In this document: piece after piece, positions 41,352 to 50,663 of the stretch
How positions within the stretch are numbered: position 1 is the first letter of the stretch
Layout of the letters: every line of letters starts with the position of its first letter
DNA from: JACKJK01 sp046159835
GTDB lineage: Bacteria; Pseudomonadota; Alphaproteobacteria; Rhizobiales; Tepidamorphaceae
DNA length: 64,000 nt
Assembly: GCF_046159835.1 (NCBI RefSeq)
Contig: NZ_JBJXCY010000002.1
Span: 930,001 to 994,000, forward strand
Direction of reading: 5' to 3'
The notes under the pieces: model-generated
What the model was told of the DNA's origin: nothing
The model's input: the letters and a program-made list of their open reading frames with translations, nothing else
Database searches by the model: none
Program-made: the position numbers and the translations under genes

Positions 41352-41909
41352 TTACGGCTCCAGCTCGGTATCCCAGTACAGGAAGTCGACCCAGCTCTCG
41401 TGCAGGTAGTTCGGCGGGAAGCGCCGCCCGTTGCGGTGCAGGTCGTTGACCGTCGGCTTGAAGGGCCGCTGCATCGGGAACATGTCGATGTCGCGCGGCA
41501 TGTGCCCGCCCTTGCGCAGGTTGCAGGGCGAACAGGCGGCGACGACATTGTCCCACGTCGTCTGCCCGCCATGGGCGCGCGGAATGACGTGGTCGAAGGT
41601 CAGGTCTTCGGTGGTGCCGCAATACTGGCAGGTGAAGCGGTCACGCAGGAAGACGTTGAACCGGGTGAAGGCCGGGTGCCGCGCGGGCCGCACGTAGCTC
41701 TTGAGGGAGACAACGCTTGGCAGCCGGATCTCGGCGGTCGGACTGCGCACGCTGCGGTCGTATTCGGAAACGATGTTGACGCGGTCGAGGAAGACCGCCT
41801 TCACGGCGTCCTGCCATCCCCACAGGGATAGCGGAAAGTAGCTCAGTGGCCTGTAGTCGGCGTTCAAGACGAGTGCCGGACAGGCATCGACAGGTGCGAC
41901 CGCGTTCAA
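41352..41909 (-). CDS. HNH endonuclease family protein
   Basis: A 185-residue protein with the N-terminal CPALVLNADYRPLSYFPLSLW segment and a C-terminal HNH/zinc core: CQYCG, then LTFDHVIPRAHGG, WDNVVAACSPCNLRKGG. The two CxxC pairs bind zinc and the DH and N residues form the beta-beta-alpha metal finger. Such single-domain HNH proteins are conserved in Alphaproteobacteria, near core genes and not in mobile elements, and probably act in DNA repair or processing. It converges with dsbB. Confidence 0.92.
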   Translation of the reverse strand: MNAVAPVDACPALVLNADYRPLSYFPLSLWGWQDAVKAVFLDRVNIVSEYDRSVRSPTAEIRLPSVVSLKSYVRPARHPAFTRFNVFLRDRFTCQYCGTTEDLTFDHVIPRAHGGQTTWDNVVAACSPCNLRKGGHMPRDIDMFPMQRPFKPTVNDLHRNGRRFPPNYLHESWVDFLYWDTELEP

Positions 41910-42055
41910 CCGCTTCCCCCGTTTTTCAAGGAGGCCGGCGTATCGCAGGCGAGGACCGCCTGCGCTCGTAAGCTGCCGACCTCTGACACGGGGATAGTGT
42001 ATATGCGTCGTGTCAGTCTTGTGAAGCCGGCATGGGAAAACGTGACCGGGGGTGT

Positions 42056-42718
42056 TCAGCCCTTGAGGTTGGAGGCGAGGAAGTGGCCGGCAATCCGCAG
42101 GCCCTCGCCGTCGATCCCGTGGCCGATTCCTTCCGAGATGTGGAACTCGACCGGCACTTCCGCCCCGCTCAGGCCCTGCAGGGCCATGAACAGCATGTGG
42201 ATCGGAATGACATCATCGCGGTCGCCGTGGACCAGCAGCAGCGGCGGGCGCGACTTGAGATCGCCCTTCAGGTGTTCACCGCCCGCCAGCGCGCCGGAAT
42301 AGCCGACGATCGCGCCGAGCGGATTGGCGCGGCGCAGGCCGACATGCAGCGCCATCATGGTGCCCTGGCTGAAACCGACGAGCGCCACGTCCGAATCACG
42401 TAACCCGTAGCGGTCGCGCTCGCGGTCGATGAAGGCATCGAGCCCTGGTCCGGCTTTGGTCACACCGCGCCAGTACTCGTTCGGGTCGCGGAAGGTCAGG
42501 TCGAACCACTGCCGCCCGCCCCCGCCACCGGCCATGGCGCACGGCTCGGGCGCGTGCGGAGAGACGAAGGCCGTGTCCGGCATGTTCGTCGCCCATTGCT
42601 GGCCAAGCTGGATCAGGTCGTTCCCGTCGGCACCGTAGCCGTGCAGGAAGATGACGAGCTTGCGGGGCTTCTGGCCGTTCGCGGGCGGAAGCCGCGGGCC
42701 GTCGAGGTCGAGCGCCAT
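42056..42718 (-). CDS. Carboxylesterase/phospholipase family alpha/beta hydrolase
   Basis: A 220-residue serine hydrolase. The oxyanion strand FLHGYGADGNDLIQLG is near residue 24, the nucleophile elbow GFSQG near 114, the catalytic Asp in LLVHGDRDDVIP near 165, and the His in SEGIGHGIDGEGL near 199. It belongs to the Abhydrolase_2 (YpfH/EstB, acyl-protein-thioesterase-like) family of cytosolic esterases acting on short-chain esters. ATG 42718 begins the domain; the open frame upstream is not conserved. It lies 70 nt downstream of the AlkA-like gene on the same strand. Confidence 0.93.
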   Translation of the reverse strand: MALDLDGPRLPPANGQKPRKLVIFLHGYGADGNDLIQLGQQWATNMPDTAFVSPHAPEPCAMAGGGGGRQWFDLTFRDPNEYWRGVTKAGPGLDAFIDRERDRYGLRDSDVALVGFSQGTMMALHVGLRRANPLGAIVGYSGALAGGEHLKGDLKSRPPLLLVHGDRDDVIPIHMLFMALQGLSGAEVPVEFHISEGIGHGIDGEGLRIAGHFLASNLKG

Positions 42719-42788
42719 GCGGAGAACCTTGCAGAATTTGAGATCTTCGTGCCCGGTTATCGCACTTGGACTTTTTTGCGCAAGGGTT

Positions 42789-43457
42789 TCACGAAGTTTG
42801 GGCCACAGGCGCGCCTGCCCGGCCCTTTTCGAGCGCGTAATAGGCCCACAGCAGATGCGCCGCCGCACCGCGATAGGGCCGCCACCCATCCGCACATGCA
42901 ATCGCTTCCGCCCCGCGCGGCCGCTCGTCCAGTCCGCGCAGCATCCGCACGGCCTCGACAACGGCAAGATCGCCCGCGGGCCAAGCGTCGGCACGGCGCA
43001 GGCAGAACAGCAGGTAGACGTCCGCCGTCCACGGCCCGATCCCCGGCAGCGCGGTCAGCGTCGCGTGGACGGCGTCGTTCTCAAGGGTTTCGAGCCGCGC
43101 AAAGTCGAGCGTTCCGTCCTGGACAGCACCTGCCATCGCGCGCAGCGTGCGCACCTTGGCGCGCGACAGCCCGCACGCGATCCCGAGCGTCTCATCGCTC
43201 GCAGCCTCGATTGCTTGCGGATCCACGCGCCCGAGCGTAGCGATCACCCGGTCCCAGATGGCACGGGCCGCCGCCGTCGAGACCTGCTGCCCGGTGACGA
43301 TGGCAGCGAGCCCCGAAAAACCGGCTTCGCGCTGGCGCAGGGGCGGCACGCCGCACAAGGTGACGAGGCGTGCCATCGCCTCGTCACGCGCGCCCAGCCG
43401 TTCGCAGGCCTCGGCGAGGTCGCGCTGGGTTTTGAAATGCGTGATGGGTGTCGTCAT
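42789..43457 (-). CDS. DNA-3-methyladenine glycosylase II family (AlkA-type HhH-GPD)
   Basis: A 222-residue base-excision repair glycosylase. The helix-hairpin-helix LTALPGIGPWTADVYLLFCL is followed by the catalytic aspartate in the WPAGDLAVVEAV segment, the GPD signature that gives the superfamily its name. There is no FeS cluster, and the N-terminal AlkA beta domain is missing, so it is the short MAG/Mag1 type. It removes alkylated purines. ATG 43457 follows GACGGGCC weakly. Divergent from gluQ. Confidence 0.92.
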   Translation of the reverse strand: MTTPITHFKTQRDLAEACERLGARDEAMARLVTLCGVPPLRQREAGFSGLAAIVTGQQVSTAAARAIWDRVIATLGRVDPQAIEAASDETLGIACGLSRAKVRTLRAMAGAVQDGTLDFARLETLENDAVHATLTALPGIGPWTADVYLLFCLRRADAWPAGDLAVVEAVRMLRGLDERPRGAEAIACADGWRPYRGAAAHLLWAYYALEKGRAGAPVAQTS

Positions 43458-43550
43458 GGCCCGTCTTGCTTCTTGCCCACGCGCATACCCTGCCGCGCCC
43501 GCTCATGCTAGGACGAAGCACCCGGCCCATCTGCCAACAACGCATGTGCC

Positions 43551-44441
43551 ATGCCACCGGTTTTCCGTTTCGCGCCCAGCCCCACCGGGGGCCTGCATAT
43601 CGGCCACGCTTATTCCGCGCTGCTGAACGAAAAGCTGGCTCGCGAGGCCGGCGGGCGCCTGCTGCTGCGCGTCGAGGACACCGACACGACGCGCTGCCGA
43701 CCGGAATTCGTGGATGCGATCTGCACCGATCTTGACTGGCTCGGTATCCGCTTCAATGGCGAGACGCGGCGACAGTCGGAGCATTTCGAAACCTACGAAC
43801 AGGCGGCAGGCCGCCTGCGCGAAAAGGGGCTGCTCTATCCCTGCTTTGCCTCCCGCTCGCAGATCGCCGAGTCCGTCGCCGCCCGCCAGGCGGCGGGCGA
43901 AGGTTGGCCGCGCGACCCGGACGGCTCGCCGATCTACCCCGGCCTCTGGCGCAATGCCCCGCCGGACGTGGTCGCTGCGCGGATCGCTGCCGGCGAACCG
44001 CACGCATGGCGCATCGACATTGCGCGCGCGCTTGACGGTATCGCGGCTGACGACCTTGCCTTCGAGGAATATCCCGACGCCGACGCGCGCGAGACGACGC
44101 GCGTCACGCGCGACCCGGCCGTGTGGGGCGACTTCGTCATCGTGCGCAAGGATGCGCCCGCGAGCTTTCACCTTGCCGGCGTGGTCGACGAGGCCTTGCA
44201 GGGCGTGACTGACGTGGTGCGCGGCTCCGACCTGCAACAGGCGACCGGGCTTCACCGCCTGCTGCAACATCATCTCGAATTCAAGCCGCCGCGCTACCGC
44301 CACCACGCGTTGCTGACCAGCGAGGACGGCGAGAAGCTGTCGAAATCGCGCGGCAGCCAGACGCTTGCCGCCTTGCGCGAAAGCGGGCACACCGCGCAAG
44401 ACATTCGCACGCAGCTCGGCTTCTGGAACGCTCGTCTTTGA
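43551..44441 (+). CDS. gluQ: Glutamyl-Q tRNA(Asp) synthetase
   Basis: A 296-residue paralogue of GluRS lacking the anticodon-binding domain. It shows the HIGH motif in APSPTGGLHIGHAYSALLN, LRVEDTDTTRC, and the KMSKS-type loop EDGEKLSKSRG. The length is that of GluQ proteins, which glutamylate queuosine in the anticodon of tRNA-Asp. The four zinc-binding cysteines are largely reduced (YPCFAS retains one). The ATG follows without a strong SD. It is 55 nt upstream of tpm, probably one transcript. Confidence 0.94.
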   Translation: MPPVFRFAPSPTGGLHIGHAYSALLNEKLAREAGGRLLLRVEDTDTTRCRPEFVDAICTDLDWLGIRFNGETRRQSEHFETYEQAAGRLREKGLLYPCFASRSQIAESVAARQAAGEGWPRDPDGSPIYPGLWRNAPPDVVAARIAAGEPHAWRIDIARALDGIAADDLAFEEYPDADARETTRVTRDPAVWGDFVIVRKDAPASFHLAGVVDEALQGVTDVVRGSDLQQATGLHRLLQHHLEFKPPRYRHHALLTSEDGEKLSKSRGSQTLAALRESGHTAQDIRTQLGFWNARL

Positions 44442-44496
44442 GTGCTATGTCTGGGCTGACTTCGATGAAGAACTCCAACCTTCAGGAAAGGCCAAC

Positions 44497-45135
44497 ATGG
44501 AACCGTCCTTCTGGCATGAGCGGTGGCAGGAAAACCGGATTTCCTTCCACCTGCCCGAACCCAACGACCTGCTGACCGGCCATTTCGATGCGCTGGGTCT
44601 GGAGCACGATTCCCGCGTCTTCGTGCCGCTGTGCGGCAAGTCGCACGACCTGGGTTGGCTCCTCGACCAGAGCCACCGTGTGGTCGGCATCGAGTTGAGC
44701 GAGATCGCCGTGCGGGACGCCTTCAAGTCGCTCGGCCTCGACCCCGACGTTCAGGATATCGGCGACCTGACCTATTTCCGCGACGGGCCGCTGGAGATTT
44801 TCGCAGGTGATATCTTCAAGATGACGATGGACGATCTTGGCGAGGTTGATGCGATCTACGACCGCGCAGCCCTCGTCGCGCTGCCGCCGGAGATGCGCAC
44901 CGACTACGCCCGCGCGATGGTCACGCTCACCGGCGCGGCCCGCCAGCTGCTCGTCTCCTTCGACTACGACCAGTCGACCATGGACGGCCCGCCCTTTTCG
45001 GTCCCGCGCGCCGAGATCGAGAGCCTCTATTCCGGACACTACGATATCAACCTGCTCGAAAGCATCGACATTTCCGGCAAGCTCGCTGAGCGGTGTTCGG
45101 GCAAGGAAGAAGCCTGGTTGCTGACGCGCAGCTGA
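44497..45135 (+). CDS. tpm: Thiopurine S-methyltransferase family protein
   Basis: A 212-residue SAM-dependent methyltransferase. It starts with the family hallmark SFWHERWQENRISFHLPEPNDLL and continues with RVFVPLCGKSHDLGWLLDQ (motif I), VVGIELSEIAV, and YDRAALVALPPEMR. Bacterial Tpm methylates thiopurines and tellurite or selenite. The start ATG 44497 is placed by the conserved N-terminus. It lies downstream of gluQ and converges with the AEC transporter (12 nt apart). Confidence 0.93.
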   Translation: MEPSFWHERWQENRISFHLPEPNDLLTGHFDALGLEHDSRVFVPLCGKSHDLGWLLDQSHRVVGIELSEIAVRDAFKSLGLDPDVQDIGDLTYFRDGPLEIFAGDIFKMTMDDLGEVDAIYDRAALVALPPEMRTDYARAMVTLTGAARQLLVSFDYDQSTMDGPPFSVPRAEIESLYSGHYDINLLESIDISGKLAERCSGKEEAWLLTRS

Positions 45136-45147
45136 GGGTCGCGCGCC

Positions 45148-46080
45148 TCAGTGCGCCAGCAGGAAGGCGAGCCAGAGCGAGACGGTAATCACCGCAAGCC
45201 CGGTGACGAGACTGACGCCTGCCGAGGCGATGGGAATCGCCTTCGGGTAGGGCAGCGCGATCAGGTAGGCGTTCATGCCCGTCGGGCAGGCCGCGACCAG
45301 CACAACCACGTTGGCCCACATCGTCGGCATGTCGAAGACCCAGTGGCTGAGCGCGTAGGCAATCGCCGGGTGGATCACCAGCTTGCCGAACGCCACCATG
45401 AACAGCGCGCCCGACAGCTTGCCTAGGCCGGTGCGACGCACCGCGAGCCCCATCGCCACCAGCGCGCAGGGCACGGCGGATTCGGCAATCCAGCTGATCA
45501 TTCGGTTCGGGATGTCCGGCAGCGTCCAGCCCATCAGGTTCACCGTCAGGCCGAGCGCCAGCCCGAGCAGGATCGGATGCCGCAACAGCCCGGCGAACGT
45601 CTTCAACATGGCAGCGCCCTTGCTGCCCGCCCCCTCGCCCTCGATCATCACGGTGGCCAGCAGGGCGGCGAAGGGCAGATGGATCGACACCAGCAGGAAG
45701 AGCGGGATCAGCCCTTCTTCGCCGTATGCGGAATCGATCAGCGGAATGCCGATCAGCATCATGTTGGAAAACGCCGCCGTGAACCCGCCGATGACGGCGA
45801 TGGCCCGCTCGTGTCCCATCAGCTTCAGCGAGAACTGGACGACGGCCCAGGCCGAATACATGGCGACGAAATACGCGATCCACAGTTCCCAGTCCGGCTG
45901 CGACGGCAGGTCGGCCTTGGACACGGCATTGAAGATCAGCAGGGGCAGCGCAAAACGATGCAGATAGTTCTCAAGCCCGCGCCCCGTGCCTTCCGGGAAG
46001 AACCCCAATTGCCCGAGCACGAACCCGACCCCGACGAGGCCGAAGACGGGCAGGACAATCGAGACGACGGTTTCAAGCAA
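45148..46080 (-). CDS. AEC family transporter
   Basis: A 310-residue integral membrane protein with ten predicted TM helices in two halves, the layout of the auxin efflux carrier (AEC) family: SIVLPVFGLVGVGFVLGQLG at the N-terminus, GGFTAAFSNMMLIGIPLI, LLRHPILLGLALGL, and VLVAACPTGMNAYLIA in the crossover region. Bacterial members export or import small organic acids such as malonate or malate. The start codon is TTG 46080. Long glycine-rich substrate signatures are absent, so the substrate is unknown. Confidence 0.93.
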   Translation of the reverse strand: MLETVVSIVLPVFGLVGVGFVLGQLGFFPEGTGRGLENYLHRFALPLLIFNAVSKADLPSQPDWELWIAYFVAMYSAWAVVQFSLKLMGHERAIAVIGGFTAAFSNMMLIGIPLIDSAYGEEGLIPLFLLVSIHLPFAALLATVMIEGEGAGSKGAAMLKTFAGLLRHPILLGLALGLTVNLMGWTLPDIPNRMISWIAESAVPCALVAMGLAVRRTGLGKLSGALFMVAFGKLVIHPAIAYALSHWVFDMPTMWANVVVLVAACPTGMNAYLIALPYPKAIPIASAGVSLVTGLAVITVSLWLAFLLAH

Positions 46081-46572
46081 CGCAATAGGTCCGGACAGGC
46101 GCGTGAGTGAGTGTCCCTGATTAAAGCGGATTGCCGCGCTTGGCGAGGGCGGAAGCGCGCACAGCGCCCATGCGCGGATTCACGTCTTCTTCAGGTTAAA
46201 ACCGCGAAAGCATGTTTGTTCACGGCACTTTAGGACGCCTCCCGCATTGTCGTTCTCAACAAACAGGGAGGCGACGCCTCTGCACCGGTGCCAAGCCGGG
46301 CGGGGGCGTTTCCATTTTCAGGGTGGCGTTTTCTTGTGCGCCCTGAGCGCAAAACGCCCCACCGCTTTCTCTCACGCCTCTTCCAGTCGCCGATCCGCCA
46401 GCCAAAGCCATGCCGCGCAGTTGCACAGCCATCATGCTGCTGCCCGCGCATTCTCACCTTCTCTTCCAGCCCGCAAACCAGCAGCTATTCCTGCCCACAG
46501 GTCAGCACGACTCCCCTTGCGGCAAGCACCCGCCTTGTGGTATTTGCATTCTGAATTCAGAGTTCAGAGGCG
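46081..46572. other. Intergenic region, promoter of the GntR operon
   Basis: About 490 bp between the divergent AEC transporter and GntR genes. No convincing gene is seen on either strand. The GntR-proximal end contains the TCTGAATTCAGA palindrome. The remainder shows only short GC-biased frames. Confidence 0.5.
46550..46561. promoter_or_regulatory. Perfect 12-bp palindrome upstream of the GntR gene
   Basis: TCTGAATTCAGA, 11 bases before the GntR ATG, followed by a partial repeat GTTCAGAGG that overlaps the ribosome-binding site. It is a plausible autoregulatory operator for the FCD-type GntR protein encoded immediately downstream. Confidence 0.55.
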
Positions 46573-47262
46573 ATGCAACAGATCACGCCCCTTCCAAGCC
46601 TTGGCGACCGCGTCTACACCGCGCTGCTGGACCAGATCTGTTCCGGCGCGCTGCCGGCCGGGACGCATCTGGTGCAGGAACAGCTTGCCGCGCGCCTTGG
46701 CGTGTCGCGCCAGCCGGTCCAGCAGGCCATGGCGCTGCTCAAGGCCCACGGAATCGTTCAGGAACAGCCCGGTCGCGGCCTTGCCGTCGCGCCGCTCGAC
46801 CTCGACGAGATGCGTCACCGCTACGACATTCGCGCCAGCCTCGATGAACTCGCCGCCCGTCTTGCCGCCAGGCGCGTTGCCGCCTCACCTGCGCTTGCCA
46901 CGCAAATCCGCAAGCAGGGGGAGGCAATCCTCGATAGCGGCCGCAAGGCCGTCGCCGACGACGATCTCGGCGCGATGATCGACCACGACGTCGCCTTCCA
47001 CGAATTCCTCTACGAAATTTCCGGAAATCCGCTGCTGGGTACGACCGCCGACCTGCACTGGCACTACCTGCGCCGGGTGATGGGCGAGGTGCTGCGCTAC
47101 GCCGCCCCCGGCCCTGCCATCTGGCAGCAGCACGAAGGTATCCTCGACGCCATCCTCAAGGGCGACAACAAGGTGGCAGGCGACCGCGCCCGTGCCCATG
47201 TCGACAACGCGGCCTCGCGCCTGTCCGGCGCATTTGCTTCGCGTCAGGCGCGCGCATCATGA
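46573..47262 (+). CDS. GntR/FadR-type (FCD) transcriptional regulator
   Basis: A 229-residue repressor. The N-terminal winged helix (LGDRVYTALLDQICSGALPAGTHL, LAARLGVSRQPVQQAMALL, then GIVQEQPGRGLAV) is followed by an all-helical FCD effector domain with the metal-binding Asp/His pattern (DHDVAFHEFLYEISGNPLL and QQHEGILDAI). A perfect palindrome overlaps the leader. Its stop overlaps the ATG of the acyl-CoA synthetase by ATGA, so it heads a three-gene operon with that ligase and a TPP enzyme and probably responds to their substrate. Confidence 0.93.
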   Translation: MQQITPLPSLGDRVYTALLDQICSGALPAGTHLVQEQLAARLGVSRQPVQQAMALLKAHGIVQEQPGRGLAVAPLDLDEMRHRYDIRASLDELAARLAARRVAASPALATQIRKQGEAILDSGRKAVADDDLGAMIDHDVAFHEFLYEISGNPLLGTTADLHWHYLRRVMGEVLRYAAPGPAIWQQHEGILDAILKGDNKVAGDRARAHVDNAASRLSGAFASRQARAS

Positions 47263-48809
47263 AGGACCTGCTGAACCTCGGCGAAATGTTGAGCGTCCAT
47301 GCGCGCCTGCGCCCTCAGAAGACCGGCGCGCGCGACCTCGAACGTTCCATGACATTCGCCCAGTGGAATGCCCGCGCCTGCAAGCTGGCAAACGCCTTCG
47401 CCGGGCTTGGCCTGAAGAAGGGCGAGCGCATCGCGGTGCTTGCCTACAACTGCGTCGAGTGGGCGGAAATCTACGCCGCGGCTGCCAAGGCCGGCATGGT
47501 CATCGTGCCGGTCAACTTCCGGCTGCTTCCCGCAGAAGCCGCCTATGTCATCACCGATTCCGGCGCCAGCGCCGTCATCGCGCAGGACGGCCTGCACGAG
47601 GTGATCGACACCAGCCGCGACGATCTCGAGATCTCATCCGACCGCTTCATCCATTTCGGCGGCACAACGCCCGCCGGCTGGCGCGCCTTCGAGGACCTGA
47701 TGGACGAGGCCCGCGACAGCGAGCCGGGCATCGCGGTCGACCCCACCGACCCGTGGACGCTGATGTACACCTCCGGCACCACCGGCAAGCCGAAGGGCGT
47801 CGTGCGCAACCACCGCGCCGGTGCGCGGCTTTCCATGCTGACGGATATCGAACTGTCTCTGACGGCCAATGACGACGCGCTTCTCGTCATGCCCATGTGC
47901 CACGCCAACTCGCTCTATTTCTTCGGCGCGTTCAGCTACATGGGCGCGACGACGACGATCTATTCGCGCAAGAGCTTCGACCCCGGCCACGCGCTGGAAA
48001 CCCTCGGCTCCATCGGCTCGACCTTCACCTCGCTGGTGCCGACCCATTACATCATGATGCTGGCGCAGGCGGCCTCCGCCAAGCGGGTGCCGAACCTCGA
48101 CCGCGTCACCAAGCTGATGATCTCGTCTGCACCGGCGCGCGCCGACACCAAGCGCGAGGTGATGGAGGTCTTCCGCAATTCCGGGCTTTACGAACTCTAT
48201 GGTTCGAGCGAGGCCGGCTGGGTGACGATGCTGCACCCCGACGAGCAGTTCGACCATCTCGGCACCGTGGGCCGCGAATGCGTCGGCTCCGCCCCGATCC
48301 GCCTGCTGGACGAGGACGGCAACGAGGTGCCCGACGGCGAACCCGGCGAGCTCTATTCCTGCAACGCCTACACCTTCGACCGCTACTGGAACTTGCCGGA
48401 CAAGACGGCGGAGGCCTTCCGCGGCGACTACTGCACCGTGGGCGACATGGCGCTGCGGGACGAGCAGGGCTTTATCCGGCTCATCGACCGCAAGAAGAAC
48501 ATGATCATCACCGGCGGGGAGAACGTGTACCCCTCGGAAGTTGAGACCACGCTCGGCGCGCACAACCAGGTGCGCGACGTCGCCGTGATCGGCGTGCCCG
48601 ACGAGAAGTGGGGCGAGCGCGTTCACGCCGTCGTCATCCTGCATGACGGCGCGACCCTGACCGAAGACCAACTGACCGAGTGGTGCCGCGACAAGGTCGC
48701 CGGCTACAAGCGCCCGCGCTCGGTCTCCTTCATCACCGAGGACGAGATGCCGCGCACCGCGACCGGCAAGATCCTCCACCGCGAACTCAGAAACCGCTTC
48801 GCCGACTGA
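47259..48809 (+). CDS. Acyl-CoA synthetase (AMP-dependent ligase, ANL superfamily)
   Basis: A 516-residue class I adenylate-forming ligase. The P-loop LMYTSGTTGKPKGVVRNH (near 170), YGSSEAGWVT (A5), and LIDRKKNMIITGGENVYPSEVE are complete, with the catalytic lysine in ATGKILHREL near the C-terminus. It activates a carboxylic acid to its CoA thioester; similarity is closest to fatty-acid and caiC-like ligases, with no clear substrate. It overlaps the regulator gene by ATGA and is 50 nt upstream of a TPP enzyme. Context suggests activation of a 2-hydroxy- or branched acid that the TPP enzyme then cleaves. Confidence 0.92.
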   Translation: MKDLLNLGEMLSVHARLRPQKTGARDLERSMTFAQWNARACKLANAFAGLGLKKGERIAVLAYNCVEWAEIYAAAAKAGMVIVPVNFRLLPAEAAYVITDSGASAVIAQDGLHEVIDTSRDDLEISSDRFIHFGGTTPAGWRAFEDLMDEARDSEPGIAVDPTDPWTLMYTSGTTGKPKGVVRNHRAGARLSMLTDIELSLTANDDALLVMPMCHANSLYFFGAFSYMGATTTIYSRKSFDPGHALETLGSIGSTFTSLVPTHYIMMLAQAASAKRVPNLDRVTKLMISSAPARADTKREVMEVFRNSGLYELYGSSEAGWVTMLHPDEQFDHLGTVGRECVGSAPIRLLDEDGNEVPDGEPGELYSCNAYTFDRYWNLPDKTAEAFRGDYCTVGDMALRDEQGFIRLIDRKKNMIITGGENVYPSEVETTLGAHNQVRDVAVIGVPDEKWGERVHAVVILHDGATLTEDQLTEWCRDKVAGYKRPRSVSFITEDEMPRTATGKILHRELRNRFAD

Positions 48810-48859
48810 CGCGGCCCTGGCCGCGTGTGCCCGCGTACACAAACAAGAGGAAACCCCCA

Positions 48860-50581
48860 ATGCAGACCATCGACCTGAACAACGATCCGAAGGCCTGCGC
48901 GGCCCGCATCGCGGAGTTCCTGAAAGCGCGCGGCGTCGACCGCGTCTTCGGCCTGCAGGGCGGCCACATCCAGCCGATCTGGGACAACCTCGGCAAGCAT
49001 GGCATCCGCATCGTTGACGTGCGCGACGAGGGTGCCGCTGTCCACATGGCCCACGCCCATGCCGAACTGACCGGCGAACTGGGTGTCTGCATGGTCACCG
49101 CCGGTCCCGGCGTCACCAACTGCGTCACGGCGATGGCCAATGCCAGCCTCGCGCGCATGCCGGTGCTGCTTATCGGCGGCTGCACCTCCCGCCCGCAGGC
49201 CAACATGGGCCCGCTGCAGGACATTCCCCACGTCGATATTCTTAAGCCCGTCTGCCGCCAGGCGCGCACCGCGCGCGTCGCCGACCAGGTGCTGCGCGAA
49301 CTCGATGAGGCCGTCTCCAAGGCCTTCGGCGACATGGGCGAACCCGGCCCGGTCTATATCGAGATCCCGACCGACGTCCTGCGCACCCACGTGGCGGATG
49401 AACTGGTCCTCGACGACTGGATGCGCCCCAAGCCGCAGCGGCAGATCGCGCCCGAACCCGAAGCGGTGCAGGCGGCAGCAGACGCCATCTGGTCGGCCAA
49501 GCGCCCGCTGGTGATGACCGGGCGCGGCGCCAAGGGCGCGGCCAAGGAACTGGTGCAGCTGCTGGATGCCTCCGGCGCGCTCTATCTCGACACGCAGGAA
49601 AGCCGTGGCCTCGTCCCGGCAGACCACCCTGCCTTTGTCGGCGCGGTGCGCGGCGCGGCCATGAACCAGGCCGACCTTGTTCTCGTCATTGGCCGCAAGC
49701 TCGACTACCAGATGGGCTACGGCTCCCCGGCGGTCTTCCCCGGCGCACGCTTCATCCGCATCGCCGACAATGCCGGCGAGCTTATCGACAACCGTCGCGG
49801 CGACCCGGAGATGCTCGCAACGCCGGCGATCGCGCTGAAGGCCATTGTGGAAGCCGCCGGCAACCGCGAACCCTCCGTCGACCGGGAATGGTCCAACGGC
49901 CTGCGCGCCAAGCACGAGGAGCGCAGCGGACCGAAGGACGTCCCGCAGACCGGCGATGACGGCGCGATCCACCCGGCGGCTATCTTTGCTGCCATCAAGG
50001 AAAAGGCCGATCCGGACTTCATCGCCATTGCAGATGGTGGCGACCTGCTGAGCTTTGCCCGCGTCGGGCTGGAAGCGAAGACCTACATGGATGCCGGTGC
50101 CTTCGGCTGCCTCGGCGTTGGCGTGCCCTATGCGGTGGCAGCGTCCCTCGCCTACCCGGACAAGCAGGTCATCACCGTCACCGGCGACGGCGCTTTCGGC
50201 ATCAATGCCATGGAAATCGACACCGCCGTGCGCCACGGCGCCAAGTGCGTCTTCATCGTCTCCAACAACGCAGCGTGGAACATCGAGCGTTTCGACCAGG
50301 AGACGAACTACGGCGGCCGCGTCGTCGGCACCACGCTGCGCCATTCCGACTATGCCGGGATGGCGAAGGCGCTCGGCGCGCACGGCGAGCGGGTCGAAGA
50401 CCCCGCAGACTTGCCGGCGGCCATCGAACGCGCGCTGGCCAACGCCCCGGCGCTGGTCGATGTGGTCACCTCCCAGCGAGCGGTCTCGTCCGACGCCCAG
50501 AAGGGCCTCGGCTTCGTGCCGGATTACCAGGCGCTGACGGCGTGGGATGACGCGGAGCGCAAGCGGCGGGGTGAAATCTGA
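48860..50581 (+). CDS. Thiamine-pyrophosphate enzyme (acetolactate synthase/oxalyl-CoA decarboxylase-like)
   Basis: A 573-residue ThDP enzyme with the classic three domains. Catalytic Glu is in VRDEGAAVHMAHAHAE (near 55), the central domain has RPLVMTGRGAKGAA, and the TPP/Mg motif GDGAFGINAMEID, closing with SNNAAW, lies near 455-485. The 'GDG...NN' motif is intact. An AAGAGG is placed at a usable distance before ATG 48860. With the preceding CoA ligase and GntR it forms an operon; a 2-hydroxyacyl-CoA lyase or related C-C cleaving role fits, but true acetolactate synthase is unlikely since no regulatory subunit is near. Confidence 0.85.
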   Translation: MQTIDLNNDPKACAARIAEFLKARGVDRVFGLQGGHIQPIWDNLGKHGIRIVDVRDEGAAVHMAHAHAELTGELGVCMVTAGPGVTNCVTAMANASLARMPVLLIGGCTSRPQANMGPLQDIPHVDILKPVCRQARTARVADQVLRELDEAVSKAFGDMGEPGPVYIEIPTDVLRTHVADELVLDDWMRPKPQRQIAPEPEAVQAAADAIWSAKRPLVMTGRGAKGAAKELVQLLDASGALYLDTQESRGLVPADHPAFVGAVRGAAMNQADLVLVIGRKLDYQMGYGSPAVFPGARFIRIADNAGELIDNRRGDPEMLATPAIALKAIVEAAGNREPSVDREWSNGLRAKHEERSGPKDVPQTGDDGAIHPAAIFAAIKEKADPDFIAIADGGDLLSFARVGLEAKTYMDAGAFGCLGVGVPYAVAASLAYPDKQVITVTGDGAFGINAMEIDTAVRHGAKCVFIVSNNAAWNIERFDQETNYGGRVVGTTLRHSDYAGMAKALGAHGERVEDPADLPAAIERALANAPALVDVVTSQRAVSSDAQKGLGFVPDYQALTAWDDAERKRRGEI

Positions 50582-50663
50582 TCGGAACGGATTCGGTTCA
50601 AGGGGCATTCATCCCCATGTGACAATTGCCAGGCACGGCAATTGGATGTAGGTCAGGTGCCCC

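Noticed and set aside
46247..46978. 243-residue plus-strand frame covering the intergenic region and the GntR gene in another frame
   Set aside because: Ser/Arg/Pro-rich shadow of GntR; no start signal and no domain.
48704..50608. 634-residue minus-strand open frame antisense to the TPP enzyme
   Set aside because: Same GC-skew artefact. The plus-strand protein has complete TPP motifs, and the antisense product has none.
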